DNA of 64,000 bases from Ochotona curzoniae (GCF_017591425.1 NW_024467120.1:12118746-12182745), one strand, 5' to 3'. Numbered from the stretch's first letter, positions 45,328 through 59,000 are shown. The notes: generated from the sequence alone by a model not told the origin. Translations and numbers: made by a program.

Positions 45328-46529
45328 AAAGAGAATGGATTTTAAAGTGCAATGGCAAACCAATAATGGCTTAAAGGGAACTGTGAAGGCTGGATTTATT
45401 GTTTATCATGTGTTGTTAGTAATGTATATTTACATACCTGAAACGGAATGAGTTGAAGGAATGGGGATGGAAGGCTAGAGTAGAAACAGAAAAAGCAAGA
45501 GTCTAAAGAAATGTAGACCTGAAACAAAGGTGGAGTAAACATGGCTCATTGCTAACTGCAATACTTTCTGCTTTGTAACTTCTGCTGTGCTTGGCTATGA
45601 AACTGTATGAGATTGTGTAGCCTCTCAGGCTGAGCCTCCCACGTGACCTTCAGCACCAGTGGATCCCAGTTCCCAGGAATTCAGGTCTGAGTCTGGTTAT
45701 CTCACAGATGTTGTCAAGGCCTGAGGATGGTTATCTGGACTGCTGGATCAGAGGTGGGCTGAGCTAGGCAGGGAACACGCAGCACCTCCTCATCTGCTAT
45801 ACTACACAAGCCACTGTAAACTGCCCCTATAAAAACTCTGTAAATGTGCTGTTTGGGGCTGCACTCTGGTGAGGAGTGTCAGTCCTGGTTGGTTGGTTAG
45901 TTGTCTTACCTTTCATTGTAATTAGAGCTTTGTTGTGAACCACAGTGGTGTTTTAGTGGCATTCTGTTTTAGTGGCAGAGTGGATGCAACAGAAAGGTAG
46001 GGAGAGAGGTTACTGTATTGAATCTGGAAAGACTTCCACTTAGTTAAGGTATTGTATTCTCCAAACTAATTTTGAAAAATGCATACATGTAAGAGGAGAA
46101 ATAGCTCAGTCTTCGTAAAAAGCAGTTGAATCATTGGACAGATATTTATCTTCTAACAGCTAAAAATACATAAGGACTTACAGCTCATGAGATGCAATTA
46201 CAGTATGATGAAATAAAAGCCAAAAGTTCATCCTAAATTCAATATTCAATTTCTGTGCATTACCTGAAGCCCACAGATGGATTTATTTAACAAATATTCA
46301 CTAAGTGCCTACTATGGTGCAGGCAGCAAAGACAGAACAAAACAAGTGCAGGGTTTGATGTGTCCAGATTTTCATTCACTGAATTAGAGGCATGGGGCAA
46401 GAGCATGAAAGAACATTTTCTCATAAATGTTTGAGTGATAGCAGTAATCTGGTAAATCATAAAGCACCTGTACTGTAAAAATAAATCCCTAAGGATGCAA
46501 ATTACAATAAGGAAATAGAAGAGCATCTT

Positions 46530-46960
46530 CATTTAAGGGGAGGTATAGTAACTGTGTAATGGAGATTATCATACCTAGCAGCATGTTATTTAACTTCATG
46601 GCATTGTAAATTTCTATTTTTCTTCCTGTTGTTGATTTTGTATTGTGGCTTTTCTTTTAAGGGAATATATAGTAACTGTGTAATGCAGACTATCATATCC
46701 AGATGTGAAGATACAATGCAGTATGCATCTCTACTTCCAGACAAAGATGGACTTCCAATGAAGCTATGTACTATATCTTGACAATAGGATGACTCTCTGC
46801 CATTGTCCATGTCTACAATGATGGACATATGATAGTGTACAAAGAACTATACTATAGTAATTATACAGGGGAATTTAGTGAGGGGGCGGGGATTAGGGAG
46901 GGATAAGGGAAATCTCATGATCTATGGAACTGTATCATAAAAGATAATAAAAAGTAAGTT
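46530..46960 (+). repeat. Probable LINE-1 3' end
   Basis: The sequence runs through TAGTAACTGTGTAATGCAGAC and a G-rich GGGGGCGGGGATTAGGGAGGG to ATAAAAGATAATAAAAAG, a layout typical of a LINE-1 3'UTR. The opening 40 bases occur twice (about 46,535 and 46,662). Family assignment is uncertain; no ORF2 sequence is attached. Confidence 0.45.
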
Positions 46961-47099
46961 GTTTTTTTTTTTTTTTAAGAGCATCTTAAATACCATGATG
47001 AAGCAGGCAAACACAGAAACAAAGTACCCTCCTGGAGAATTCTTCAATAAGGCAATGGGATAGGGAGAGAATTAACCCATATTAAAGAGAGTTTATGAT

Positions 47100-47460
47100 T
47101 ACATTCGCAATTGCAGCCCGGTTGGTAAAAGATGACTGTGGGGAAATGGGTTTTGTTCGGCCACAAAGCTCAATCCTCTTCTAGAAATCTTTCCACTATT
47201 CCCAAGAACGGCAAGAGGGAGCCTCCTTTTGCTCCTTGGGGTTTCAGGCTGGGGTGGCTGCTGAGGCCACGCCTGCGCAGACGTCTCCTCCACACCTATC
47301 CAAGACACTGACCTTAAATCTAGCCGGAGACTTGCAGGTCGCTTGAAGTGCCTGGACTCCCTTTCCCGGTACAGGGAAGCTCTAGATCCGGTTGCTTGGC
47401 AGCAGCAGCACCTGGACAACCGATAAGCACAATGACCGGAAATGCGTCACAGTCCGAAGC
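47100..47460 (-). promoter_or_regulatory. GC-rich block, possible relic promoter of ZSCAN31
   Basis: A modestly GC-rich block in otherwise AT-rich DNA, at the place where the minus-strand ZSCAN31 promoter should lie. It contains ACCGGAAAT (ETS type) and TGCGTCACA (CRE-like) at 47,434-47,452. Inference only. Confidence 0.35.
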
Positions 47461-47993
47461 CCAGTAGCCTAAGCCCAGCAGCTTTCTAAGACTTTCCAGG
47501 AATTCTGGAAGTTATTGAGGCTTGATGACTACCCTATTGCACTGCTCCACGGATTACAAGGAGGAGAAATTTAAGACTTCCGTGTCAGGCACTTCCCAGC
47601 ATCTGGCAATCAGACTGTCATGGATTTCGCAAAGCCTTGGGGCAGAATATCATATAGTACCACCTGTTCCTTCCAGGGTATGAACCCTTCCTCTGGTCTT
47701 ATTTCACAAAGGGGAGATAATGGTAGTGAAATGAGAATACCAAATTGTTGTTCTGGGTACTCTATCAGCTTGTGTTTTCTGGACTCTCAAAGATCTAAGG
47801 AGGCAGGCATGTAAATAAGTAGCTACATAACACTAATTAAATGGGAAACGAAGTGAAAGAAAAGAAAGAAGAGTTTCTGGAATAATTACCAAGTAGGAAA
47901 TGTATGTATTCCAGGTGAAAATAGTAAGTCAGGTGATAGACACAGAAGTGGAGATAGGGATAGGTAATATGTGTTCAGAGGTGGACCTGATTT

Positions 47994-48314
47994 TTTTAAA
48001 AGATTTTTTTTTTATTGGAAAGTCAGATGCAAACCAGGAGGAGAGACAGAAGATCTTCCATCTGATGATTCACTTCCCAAGTGACTCCAATGGCTGGAGT
48101 TGAGCCTATCCAAAGCCAGAGGAGCCAGGAGCCTCTTCTGGGTCTCCTACACTGGTGCAGGGTCCAAAGCTTTGGGCCATCCTCGACTGCTTTCCCAGGC
48201 TACAAGCAGGGAGCTGGATGGGAAGTGGGGCTGCCAGGATTAGAACTGGTGCCCATATGGGATCCTGGCATGTGCAAGATGGGGACTTTAGTTGCTAGGC
48301 TACTGCGGCTGGCC
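47994..48314 (-). repeat. C-type SINE
   Basis: Reverse copy with short matching flanks GGACCTGAT on both sides. Confidence 0.88.
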
Positions 48315-48744
48315 GGACCTGATCTTTTAACCATTCATTCAGTCATTATGTAATTTTTAATTGAATTCAGTTTTTGTGTTAAGAGTTTGCTGTGAGAACT
48401 GGGTGAAGAACAGATCTCCACCTTTAGGAAGTTTCAAAGCGAAACACAAAAGCAGGGAAATCCAGTGTAATTTGGAAAAGCCTTTTTGATATAGCTAATT
48501 CAAAATTACAAATACAAACATAGGCACTAAAATAGAAATTACTTGGTACTACAAACTTTTCAGTCTTACGAACAACACAAAAATCATAAAAATAATAAAT
48601 ATTCTTATTAATTGCCATACCTCTAATATTTCCCTAATTTGTTGCCTTTATATTCTGCTGCTGCTTCTTTGCATGGTAATTTTGTAATTTCAATGATTCT
48701 GGAATTGTTAAAAATCTATAACCTTTCCTCTAGAATAGGGGATG

Positions 48745-49850
48745 GAAAAATTTTTAGGGGCCCAATGTGTTTGCTCAGCTGCCCGGCCTGACCAACACTC
48801 AGGCCTGATTCATGTGCTCACCAGTAGAAGCAAGAGTCCACCAGGGGAGTTCCTCAAGTTCTCCTACCAGGTCCAGACCTCACGTATGCCAACAGGTGCT
48901 AGGCCCTTACCTGACACAGTCTGTTCCTCAGTGTTGGTCCTTGTGTGCTGGTGGATGTTGTGGCCCAGCCCTACCACATACCCAATTCTTAGGTATGCTT
49001 TTGGGTGCTGCAGCCTGGACCACCCAACTTGTTCTAACCCCAGTACCCATGAATGTTGGGGAGTTACATGATCATGCCTAGTTCAACCTGTCATCACCCC
49101 AGCCCTTAGGTATACCAGTTGGTATGGCAGTTGCCCAGTAGTGAGCCCACAAATTCCCCACAGAATCTGCTCCCAGACCTAGTTCTCTTGCATACTGGTT
49201 AGTGTCATGGCCCAGTGTGATATGGTCCACTCCCTGTCCCAAAGCTCGCTGGCAGGTAGTGTGGTCAAGCCCTGCCAGGCAGGTCCCCCCCAGCCATAGC
49301 TTTTTTGTGTGCTAGTAGATGGTGGTTGATACGAACAATCCCAACTCAGGTCTCCCACACTGGGGTATATTGGTTTGACTCTGAAAGGTTTTCCAGTTTC
49401 TCTCCTCTAAGCCACCTACCTGGTCTTAGCTCCCTTATTTACTTGCAAGTACCATATTCAGATTGGTGGAAATGCCCGAGAAGTCATTGCTCACATGCCA
49501 CACTCTCCCTCAACAGTCCTCCTTCCCACACACTTTCAGACCCTCTTCCCTGAGCAATCCATAGCCCGTTACCCATGAGTATGCAGGTCCCCAAGTGCAG
49601 TCCTCTGGTGGTGTGTCATGCAGCCCAGGTCCTGCCTGCCTGCCTGGGCCCATGCATTCTTGGACACAGGTACCCAGACTCTGTTTGTCAGTGTGCTGGT
49701 GTTTTCCCCCAACATATCCTTAAAGGAAAGGCTACTATGCTAGCAAACTGGTATAGTTAATCCTAATTTGCCATTAACCAGGCGCAGAATGCTTGCCCAG
49801 CTATTAGCTGATTTTCTCCCAGCAGTGTAACACTTGCCCAGGTACAATGC
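48745..49850 (+). repeat. Copy C of the minisatellite-bearing dispersed repeat
   Basis: Starts at CCAATGTGTTTGCTCAGC, passes through CCAGTAGAAGCAAGAGTCC and GGTGCTGCAGCCTGGACC-type units, TTCTCTCCTCTAAGCCAC, then AAGGAAAGGCTACTATGCTAGC and GCAGTGTAACACTTG. The order parallels 18,100-19,225 but with fewer tandem units. Confidence 0.55.
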
Positions 49851-50144
49851 AACCTAGGCAGTTGCCTACAGCTGGGTAAATCTTTTTCTATTTATAATAC
49901 AGATTTGCCACTCTGATGCTCTTCATTCCTTCATATAAACCTGCTTTAGAATTCTGGATTAAGAGTGACATAAAATGAGTTAAATTAAAGCATTTTAGAA
50001 CTTGTTCTCCCCTAGAAACATGATTTACAATGATACATGGGCCAAATTATCTTTATGATAATTCCATAACCAAGTAGAGAAGTTGCATAAAACCAAAACA
50101 GATGCAGTGAAATGAATAGAAGGAAGAGTTTTATATTCCCCAAT

Positions 50145-50370
50145 GTTTTAGTTCATTTAGCTTGCTACAACAAAATACTTTATTCTGGATAACTTATATG
50201 TAGAAATTTATTGCTCATTGCTGGGAGGCTGGGAAGCCCAGGATAAAGTTTCCAGAGAATGTGGTCTCTGTTGAAGAATCTACTTCACATGGTGGAAAGG
50301 GCACACATGTTCCCTCCAGCCTCTTTTGTAAGAGTACTACTTTTATTCATGAGGCTTGCTGGACAACTGA
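50145..50370 (+). repeat. Ancient mammalian dispersed repeat, family not assigned
   Basis: The run from CTACAACAAAATACTTTATTC through GAAATTTATTGCTCA and GGAGGCTGGGAAGCCCAGGA is a familiar mammalian interspersed-repeat motif; I cannot name the family with confidence. Confidence 0.45.
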
Positions 50371-50390
50371 TCCCTGAAAGATTGCACATC

Positions 50391-50722
50391 TTTAATAAAA
50401 AGATTTATTTATGTTTTATTTGAAAGGTAGACTTACAGAGAGAGGAAGGAGAGGGAGGGAGAGAGAGAGATCTTTCTCATGTTGTTCACTCTCTAAATGG
50501 CTGTAATGACCAGAGCTGGATACAAAGTTCAGAGCCAGGAGCTTCTTCCATGTCCCCCATGTGGGTGCAGGGTCCCACGGACTTGAGTCATTATCCACTG
50601 CTTTCCCAGGTGCATTAACAGGAAGCTGGATTGGAAATAGAACAGAGAAACCCAAACCAGCACCTATTGTTATACTGCTGGTACTGCAGGTGGAAGCTTA
50701 ACTACCATGCCATGGCATCAGC
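50391..50722 (-). repeat. C-type SINE, diverged
   Basis: Reverse copy ending CCATGGCATCAGCCCC. Confidence 0.75.
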
Positions 50723-52396
50723 CCCATGATTCCACCTCTTAAAACCATCACTCTAGAGATTAGTTTTCAACATACAAAGTTTGTGGGGAGTGACACAAGC
50801 ATTGGAACTATATATCATACAAGTCAGTCCCTTCCCTAAATGAGCTCAAAGATGATAGAAGAAAATGCCCGACTTCATGATTCCATGCTTCAGGGTGAGA
50901 GAAGGGTGTAATATACGTTCAGTTTTGCAGCTATCTAGAGGATGGCCCAAGGGATTGGTCTCACTTTATTTGGACCACTTATGGAAGTGGAATAATTTGG
51001 ATGTCTGTAGGCCACTAAACACAGAAAATTAGTGGAGGGTGATTTGCTGTGTCTGGCATAGGTTAGCACCATTGGGATAATGGGCACAGTTCAAAGATTC
51101 TCCTTTGGGAGAGCAGAAAGGTAGTGGAACATCTAGTTAAAGGGCAGGATCTGTCTTCCTTGAATCAGGGTACTTAGTATCCAGTATACTATGGATTCCT
51201 GGGAGCCGATGAGAATCAGGGATCTTGGGTGACTTCCTGCTGTGAAACCAGAAAAGTTGCAGTGGTTCTGAGGACATCAAAAGGAGAAAGAGCTCATGAG
51301 CTCCTAACAAAGCAGACCAGATAGCTTGCCTATTTGAGAAACTCTACTCATAGACACTTGAAAGTTACATCCTTCCCTCCCCGACATGTCACAGAGGTCC
51401 CCAGAATACAAAGTTTGGCCAACCGATGAGGGTCTTCCCCTTAAGGGAGACTGAGAATGGTAGCTGTTTTCTCAAGTATATGGATCTCAGCAGAGTTATG
51501 AGACACGAGAAGAACCAGGTAAATGTGTTTCAAGTAAAGACCTAAAATAAAACTCTCCAGAAAAGGACCATAAAAAGAAAGAGATAGATGACAAAATCAA
51601 ACAGCAATGATAGAAATATGCTCTAAGTTCAAGAAAATATATCTGGCAAAATTATCTCCCAAAAATAAAGAGATCATAGATAACTTTCCTAGCTAAATAG
51701 ATACTGAGGTAATTTATTTCCACAAGAATGCCTTGCCATAAATGTAAAACTAGTCCTTGAAGTTGAAACAGAATAATTCTAATAAGTAATATAAAAGCAT
51801 ACAAATGGTTACGTTTCCTGATAAAGCTTTATAGAACAACACTATGCTGTAAAGGGAGTGTCTGGGAACCTCATGTTTTCATTGATTAGTAAGTAAGATT
51901 GCGGTACTTTACCAGGGCTCAGCCTCTTTATTTTATGGCTGAGAAATTTCTGGGCAGAGTGGGACATGTGGCTGAGAGCTTCTTGTTACGTATTGTTCTC
52001 CATGTGTTCTAGGGTGCCTAGTGTTCATGTTTTAAAATATTTAAGTCACCTATTTTATACAATTTTATAGACTATTCCGAGAATATTCTAGTGTTACTTC
52101 CTCTGTGATGACTAAAAGCAAAAGTGCAAGGCTTATCCGAAGAGGTTGCATTTCCTTTGTTCAGAAATTTGCCTGGTTCCAATCACTCTGTTATTTAAGG
52201 CTCTACTAGATTAAAGTCTCCTTGTACTTTCCTGAAAATTTGAGTCTATTTGTCTTATTATTCTTTGATCGGAAACTCAAGCTTTCCAGGGACAGTACCT
52301 GTGGTAATTTTGGTATGTAGCTCTCAGAATTGTGAAATATCTTTTTTTTCAGGTGAACAGAAACCAAAAATGTTTCTAACAGCCTTGTCTGCCAAG

Positions 52397-52422
52397 CAAC
52401 ACAACACAACACAACACAACAC
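52397..52422. repeat. (ACAAC)n simple repeat
   Basis: Five pentamer units. Confidence 0.85.
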
Positions 52423-53589
52423 CAAACAGGAGTTCTTCAGCTTGAAAGGAGCAGACACAGATAGTAATCTAAAATTACACAGAATAAAAAAGTGTCAATA
52501 TAGGTCATTACAAAAGACAAAGTAACTATATACTGCTTCTGTTTCTCTTGTCCTGTTTAAGACAATTATATAAAACTACACACAAAGTATATAAAACACA
52601 GTCTCATTTCCTCAGAGGGCGGAGGAGGTTGATGGCCAGGACTTGAATGAGAGTGTGACTTATAATCATGACAATTAGTTTTAATGAATTATTAAACTTT
52701 AAAAATAATTATTAACAACAGTAATAGCTACTCTCCGGCCCAGCCGGCCTGTATGTCCAGTAGCTCACTCCTTATCCACAGATTTTGACTGCCGCTTCTG
52801 TCACACGCCAAGCACCCGCGCATGTCGTTTCTGTCTTCCATCTGCTTCATTGGTCTATTCGTCTATTACTACACAGTCTCAGGACAAACTCTAACTCCTC
52901 CGCTTCCTCAAAAAATTCCTCGAATCTTCTTTGATTATTCCTAACAAGTTGAATTAAGTAAGCAAGTTCCACAACAGAGCGCACTGCTGGTATTTTGGAT
53001 TTTGCATTGAATTGCATATTACCTTAGGATATAATGACACCTGTATGACAGAGTTTTCATCCACACAGATTGTATATGACAATTTTCCGTCTTCAAGTTT
53101 TATATTTTCATTAAAGTATTATTTTCGTTGGTTTTTTTTTTCCAGCTGTAATTGCTGTTTGCTTAAATTATTCCTTGTAATACTGGTGATGGGACATACA
53201 AGTATGGATGAAGGTTTTTTTTTTTAAATCCAACAACCTTACTGAACTTCCTTATTAATCATCAAAACTTAAGCGTTTGGTTATTGCAGATTTTCTACAG
53301 AAACCTCAAAGCAGTCAGATACGCATATTTATGAGTGTTTCAATAAGGTAAAGCTCTTAACTCTAGAATTAAAAACGGGTACTGTCACACTTTGTCTCCC
53401 TTTTTTTCCATCCAGTTGCTAACCACTCGCGTTCCCCAGGTAACCTTTGGCACTCACTTTTCTGTGCATTTTCCCGGGATCGCTTAGTGACAGAATTTAC
53501 ATGCTCCTCACTCTGCACACTGTAAGCCCAGTTCTGCAGTTCTGCACTCTGCTTTCCTCGCTTTGGTCTTGGCTGGGAAACTCGTCTCA

Positions 53590-54115
53590 CAAGTCCGGGG
53601 CGAGGTGAGGAGATGCGAATCGAGATGCTAAGCTGGCAAACGACCGAGTGTCTCTCGAGGCGGCGGCTAGAGAGGCCCGGAAGTGGCCTGCGGGCCCCGC
53701 CCCGCGGGTGGTTTGCTAGTTTCGGACACTTTGTGAGTATGGGGTGCGTGAGGGCCGCCCGGGGGGCCTTCCCGTGGCGGTGTGGGTGCAGGTCTGCGGC
53801 CGTGGGTCTCCTCTGGCCGCTCCTGCCTTTCTTCTGTCTCGTCGCGGGAGTGTGCAGGCCCTGGCTTGGGCGCGAAGCCTGTTCCTCGGCAGCCTGCAGC
53901 CTCTTCCCCCGAGGAGGGCGAACCCTGACGAGGCGGCGGCCGCCCGGCTCTCCGTGCTGCCCGGAGCCCCGCGCGGGCCGGCTGTGGCCCGGGCTGCTCC
54001 TGGCGCCTGTGGCCAGGCTGTGCTCCTGGCCCCTGTGGCCAGGCTGTGCTCCTGGGCTGTCCCCCCGCGCCTGGGTCGCTCCCTGCGGGGCGTTTGGGGG
54101 CGGGATTCTTGAAAA
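53590..54115 (+). promoter_or_regulatory. ZKSCAN3: CpG-island promoter of ZKSCAN3
   Basis: The densest CpG block in the window, 1.5-2 kb upstream of the ZKSCAN3 coding start. It holds a strong ETS-type site (CCCGGAAGTG at 53,677-53,686) and a candidate first-exon donor, GTGAGT at 53,733. Near 54,000-54,050 the string CTGTGGCCAGGCTGTGCTCCTGG is partly duplicated. Long open frames on both strands here are composition artefacts. Confidence 0.7.
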
Positions 54116-54189
54116 GGGGACGCGGTACGTTTTTGCTCCACCTGGAGACAAGGCCAGTTCCAAGGTGTTTTACTGGCCAACACCTAGAA

Positions 54190-54410
54190 TTTGGGCGTCG
54201 GATTTCCTGCTTCTGCCACCTACTGACTTTTGACCACTTCTTTTAGCTCGCTGTTCTTCATTGTATTGTTTTCCTAGACGAGGAGGATCCTGATACCAAC
54301 TCAGTGGGTGGTTGTAAGAATTAAGTGAATTAACAGATGTTAGACATTTAAAATAGTACCGGATACAGACACTTTACATATCTGTTACTATTGTCTATTT
54401 ATTATACCTC
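54190..54410 (+). repeat. MIR element
   Basis: TGCTTCTGCCACCTACTGAC, GTTGTAAGAATTAAGTGAATT and AATAGTACCGGATACAGAC follow the forward MIR consensus from the core to the 3' end. Confidence 0.6.
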
Positions 54411-55574
54411 ATTACCTTTATTGAGTAGACTTGGTGAGTGACTTATGTTACAGTTTCTTTGGATGTTAGAGACATTTGTCAGTTCTTCGTTGCAACACAT
54501 TTTTAATATTTTAAGTGGAAAGCCACTTATTAAAAAAAGGTTTGGAAGAGTAATAGGGAGAGAGGGAGATACAGAGATTCACACTTCATGATATATCTAT
54601 TTGATCTTTTAATTTGTGCAGTTCCCCTTCTCTACCCCTCCTTTAAAAAAATGTCTATTCATTGAATAACTTTGGTCATCTATGCTATGTCTCATGGTCT
54701 GTATTTGGCCAGTTACTTCCTTTTAGTCCCTTTAATTTGCTAGATCTCAAACTCAGATACATATTGGAGCCAGCTAGAAAGTTTTAAAAGTTGCTGATGC
54801 CTGAGTCCAGGGTCTCCCATCTTTTCTTTCTCCATCCCTTAATTGCAGGGCCTTGACTACAAAGGAGACTATGTATTGGTTCCTTTGACCAAGTAGTAAT
54901 TGACCAGAAAAGTATGACTTAGAACAAAATGCAGGCGTTATTTCCAGTTTTATAGGTCAGAAAGGTAGGCCGACTTAGATTCTCCCTTTAGAAACATCCG
55001 AGGCTAAAATCAAGGTGTTGATGAGACTGAGCTGTTTTCTGAAGGCTCTGGAGTAGAATCCACCTAAAAACTCATTCAGATTTTTCAGTTTAGTTTCCTT
55101 GTGATCACTTGGTGAGTCAGACTTGCTATCTTATCATATGCAAAGTATAGAGAGAAAGACTTTTGAGGGCATCTTAGAATTCAACCAACTACAGATCTTG
55201 TGGCTCATAGAATATCCCTAAGCTAATCACCAAGAGGAACTTTTTAAAGCCAGGAAGTGGTCCAGGTTCCCACCAGTCACTGGCAGAGTGTGTGTATATG
55301 TGTATATTTCTCTCCCAATTTGTTGTGGGTCTGGGACCGTTGGGAAGCTTATTGTGGGAATCAGGTTTGGCACTGTGCGGACAATGAAGAGGCAGGTGCC
55401 CCGGACTATGGAGGAGACATCTCAGCAGCTGTACGCTGGCTTTGTCTCTGGGAGTCTGGACATGAAAACAGGGAAACGCTTGCAAGTCTACAGGTTGATA
55501 AAAGTGATTTCCACCTTTCCTGCAGATATTCGGCTCACAGCTACAGTGAGACCTGAGTACTGCCTTGGCCCAAG

Positions 55575-56006
55575 ATGGCTCGAGAATCAAGGGAAAGCTC
55601 ATCCTTGGATGCTCAACCTGCTGAGGACCAGATGGAGCTTCTGATCATCAAAGTGGAGGAGGAAGAAGCTTCTGTCTTTGCAGAGAGGTCTAGTTTATCT
55701 GATAGCTCCACTGCTGCCGCTGCCGGCTCCGAACGCTCCCGCCAGCGCTTCCGTGCTTTCCGCTACCCAGAAGCCACGGGTCCCCGAGAGGCACTTGGCC
55801 GGCTCCGGGAGCTCTGCCGACGGTGGCTGCGGCCCGACCTGCACAGCAAGGAGCAGATCCTGGAGCTGCTGGTGCTGGAGCAGTTCCTGACCATCCTGCC
55901 CAGGGACCTGCAGAGCTGGGTGCACACGCAGCGCCCCGAGAGTGGGGAGGAGGTGGTGGTGCTGTTGGAGTACTTGCAGCAGCAGCTGGATGAGCCGACG
56001 CCGCAG
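55575..56006 (+). CDS. ZKSCAN3: ZKSCAN3 coding exon 1 (SCAN)
   Basis: The acceptor CCTGCAG ends at 55525, leaving a 49-base 5'UTR before the [17 protein letters not shown] precedes the SCAN core ([20 protein letters not shown]). Ends phase 0 at CCGCAG with donor GTAAAA at 56007. Confidence 0.94.
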
Positions 56007-59000
56007 GTAAAAAGTACAGGTTTGGTGTCTGAGAGTTGGGGTCTGTTTCTTCCAGAAGCCTGGAGAGCAGATGGAGGGCACTTCTCTCTCAGTCTCCTTG
56101 TGTTGTGCACCTCTTTGGCAACAGGTGAAGCCCCTGGAACCTTTCTCTGAGGAATGGTTTTCAATACAAAGGAAGCTAGAAAGGATTGCAGAAGAATGCA
56201 GTCCTGCAGGAATTCAGTTGGCAAAAGCATGACAGTTGTCATAAGATAAGATGTATATATGCTTTTTACTTAACTGCCGTAAATGTTAGGACCTAGGCCA
56301 GAGCCAGTAACAGGTCATTTCAAAGTGGTAGTGGGTGTGAGTGACATTGTCCATAGGCTCCTAGTTGTCACATGATATGAAAACACCAGTATTCCTTCTT
56401 TTTTTTTTTTAATTTATTTTTATTATTATTATTTTTTTTATTGGAAAGGCAGATATACAGAGAGGAGGAGAGAGAGAGAGGAAGATCTTCCGTCCGATGA
56501 TTCACTCCCCAAGTGAGCGCAACGGCCGATGCTATGCCGATCTGAAGCCAGGAGCCTCTTCTGGGTCTCCCACACAGGTGCAGGGTCCCAAAGCTTTGGG
56601 CCGTCCTTGCCTGCTTTTCCGGGCCACAGGCAGGGAGCTGGAAGGGAAGCGGGGCTGCCTGGATAAAACCAGCGCCCATATGGGATCCCGGGCATGCAAG
56701 GCGAGGACCTTAACCACTTGCGCCACCATGCTGGGCCCAGAAAAAAAACACCTGTATTCCTTCTTGGTGACAGTGCTGGGCACTGCCTATGGCACGTTGG
56801 TGTGTTGCTTTTGTTCATAATTAAAGGAAAATAAGAATTCTTTTTTTAACAAATTCAGGGATGACTTGGGAAAGAGTCCAAAGGTCATTGCTATAAGCCC
56901 CTGGGAGAAAATGGATACATTTCTACCCCACATGGCCTCTGTTGTTCAGTGAGGCTGTCTCCCCAGCACCATGCTGTATTTGTCATGTTTTCCTGCAGAG
57001 GTCATTTGGCCCAGGCCTTCCAACAGTGATCTGTAGTAAGATTCTTAACTTTGGCACCACTGCACCCAAGCCCTATACCAGTGAACAGTTACCTCAAGTC
57101 GCTTAGCTTCATTCTTTGTGTAAGATATGAGGTTTTCTTAACCACACATGCAAAGTAATTTGAAAAATGTAGTTAACTGTGAATGTCTGGAAGGAACGTG
57201 AAGGGCTCTGTGAAGGGCTTAGTGAAGGAAATGTGTTGGACTCTGTGTCAGGAGCTTTTACAAACTGTGATCTTATATTCTAGCTGCAACAACTCTGTAA
57301 GGTAGAAGTTACTATCCCTATTTTTTCCAATAAGATATTAGCATTCAGGAAATGTTTTAAAAGATTTATTTATTCTTATTGGAAAGACAGATTTACAATG
57401 AAAAGGAGAGACAAACAGAAAGATCTTCCATCTGTTTCCATCTTCACTCCCCAAATGGCCATGGTGGCCAGGGCTGAGCCGATTCCAATGCAGGAGCCAG
57501 GAGTTTCCTCCAAGTCTCCCATGTAGGTGCAGGGTTCCATCTTCTGATGTTTTCCCAGACCATAAATAGGGAGCTGGAATGGGAAGTGGAGCAGCAGGGA
57601 AATGAACTGGTGCCCAAATTGGATCCCCCTTGCTTGCAAAGGGAGGATTAGCCAATGAACCATTGTTGTCAGTCCAGCATTTGGGAATTTATCAGCAATT
57701 TCTGAAGGGGTTTTTATAAAAGCACTACTGTATGGCAGGAGGAAGCATGGAGTAATGGTGGAGAACATGGGCCTTGGAGTCTGGCCCAGGTCTCATCCTA
57801 GCACTGCTACTTATTAACTGAATGACTGTGAGCAAGCTGCTTCTTACTATGCTTCTGTTTTCCTGGGTTTCTTTCTTTTTTTTTTTTTTTAAATGATACT
57901 AATACCTCTATGTTCGTGTTGTGTAAGTTCATGTTTGTAATGCTTTTGGAAAGAGTGCCAGTTTTATACAAAGTGCTGCAAAAGTATTTGATGGATGAGT
58001 GAAAAATAAAAATGAATGATTTCTAGGTTGCACATGCTGGCCAGGGGCAAGAACTGCTGAGTTGCAAGACGGAATTATTGACATCAACTCAGGGATCGCA
58101 AAGTAGCCAGCTCCAACCAGCAAAGGCTTTGTTGAGGCACAAATCTCTGGGATCTCCATCTCTACAAGACAGAGGTGAGTATCACTGTCTAGACTGTATG
58201 AAATCTGTAGACTTTATTCAATTTTATTTAAGAATGTGCTGGAAGATCCAGAGATACTTTATTTCCCTGTCTCTGGTTGAGTCTCCTTTGAGATCCAGCC
58301 TGAAAGTACAGTTTTAAACACATTGGTGGAAAACTCCCCCCCTTGGCCGAGGCATAGTAAGATTTCACTAAAATCTGGGCTGTAAGAGAATTGCATCTCC
58401 ATATAGTTATACAGTTCTCCAGTGAAGTAGCTAATGTTGTTGGAACTGGGGTTCACACTGTTGGTGAGACAGGTCCTTATTCCTGTGACAGTCATAATCA
58501 GATGTAGATGGCAAATACACAGATTAATAATACACTTTGACACAGCAGTGAGTTTTAGGAAGAAAGTAACCCAAAGTTGTGAAGCCAGCCAGAATATTCC
58601 ACAGACAGTATGACTGTTACTAATTAGAATGCATAAACCTTGTAAAGTTCAAATTTGCTATTAAAATAATGATTCCCTCCACAGAAAATGAGTGATTGTT
58701 CTGCAATGTACTGAACGTGTATGTGGGTTCCCTTGGGATACACCATCCACAAGGCCAGGTTTGCTTCTCAAGAGGTTTCCAATCAACTAGTTCCTGTTGC
58801 TTCTGTTTGTTTGCTTTCTTTTAGGAAATCTTACATTAATTTTTTTTTTTCTCCCTTGAATCTGAGCAAGTCCTGTAAACTAGATTTCTATTTTTGCCTT
58901 TCTACTCCCAATCTAGCCCATTTTAAATGTTTTAAAACCAAAACAAAGTCCTGTTAGTAAGAATATATTGATCCTGGGCCTGGCGCCATGGCCTAGCAGC

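Larger units (their letters stand above)
44400..47100. other. Region upstream of the ZSCAN31 remnant
   Basis: Holds a SINE (45,020-45,327) and a LINE-like 3' end (46,530-46,960). I see no sequence related to the missing ZSCAN31 5' exons. Confidence 0.45.
49851..53585. other. Region upstream of ZKSCAN3
   Basis: Holds an ancient repeat (50,145-50,370), a SINE (50,391-50,722) and a short (ACAAC)n run; 50,730-53,580 is otherwise unique AT-rich DNA with no gene seen. Confidence 0.5.

Noticed and set aside
53613..54233. Overlapping open frames of up to 264 codons on both strands of the ZKSCAN3 CpG island
   Set aside because: Stop codons are rare in GC-rich DNA, both strands are open at once, and no domain or splice logic supports a protein.
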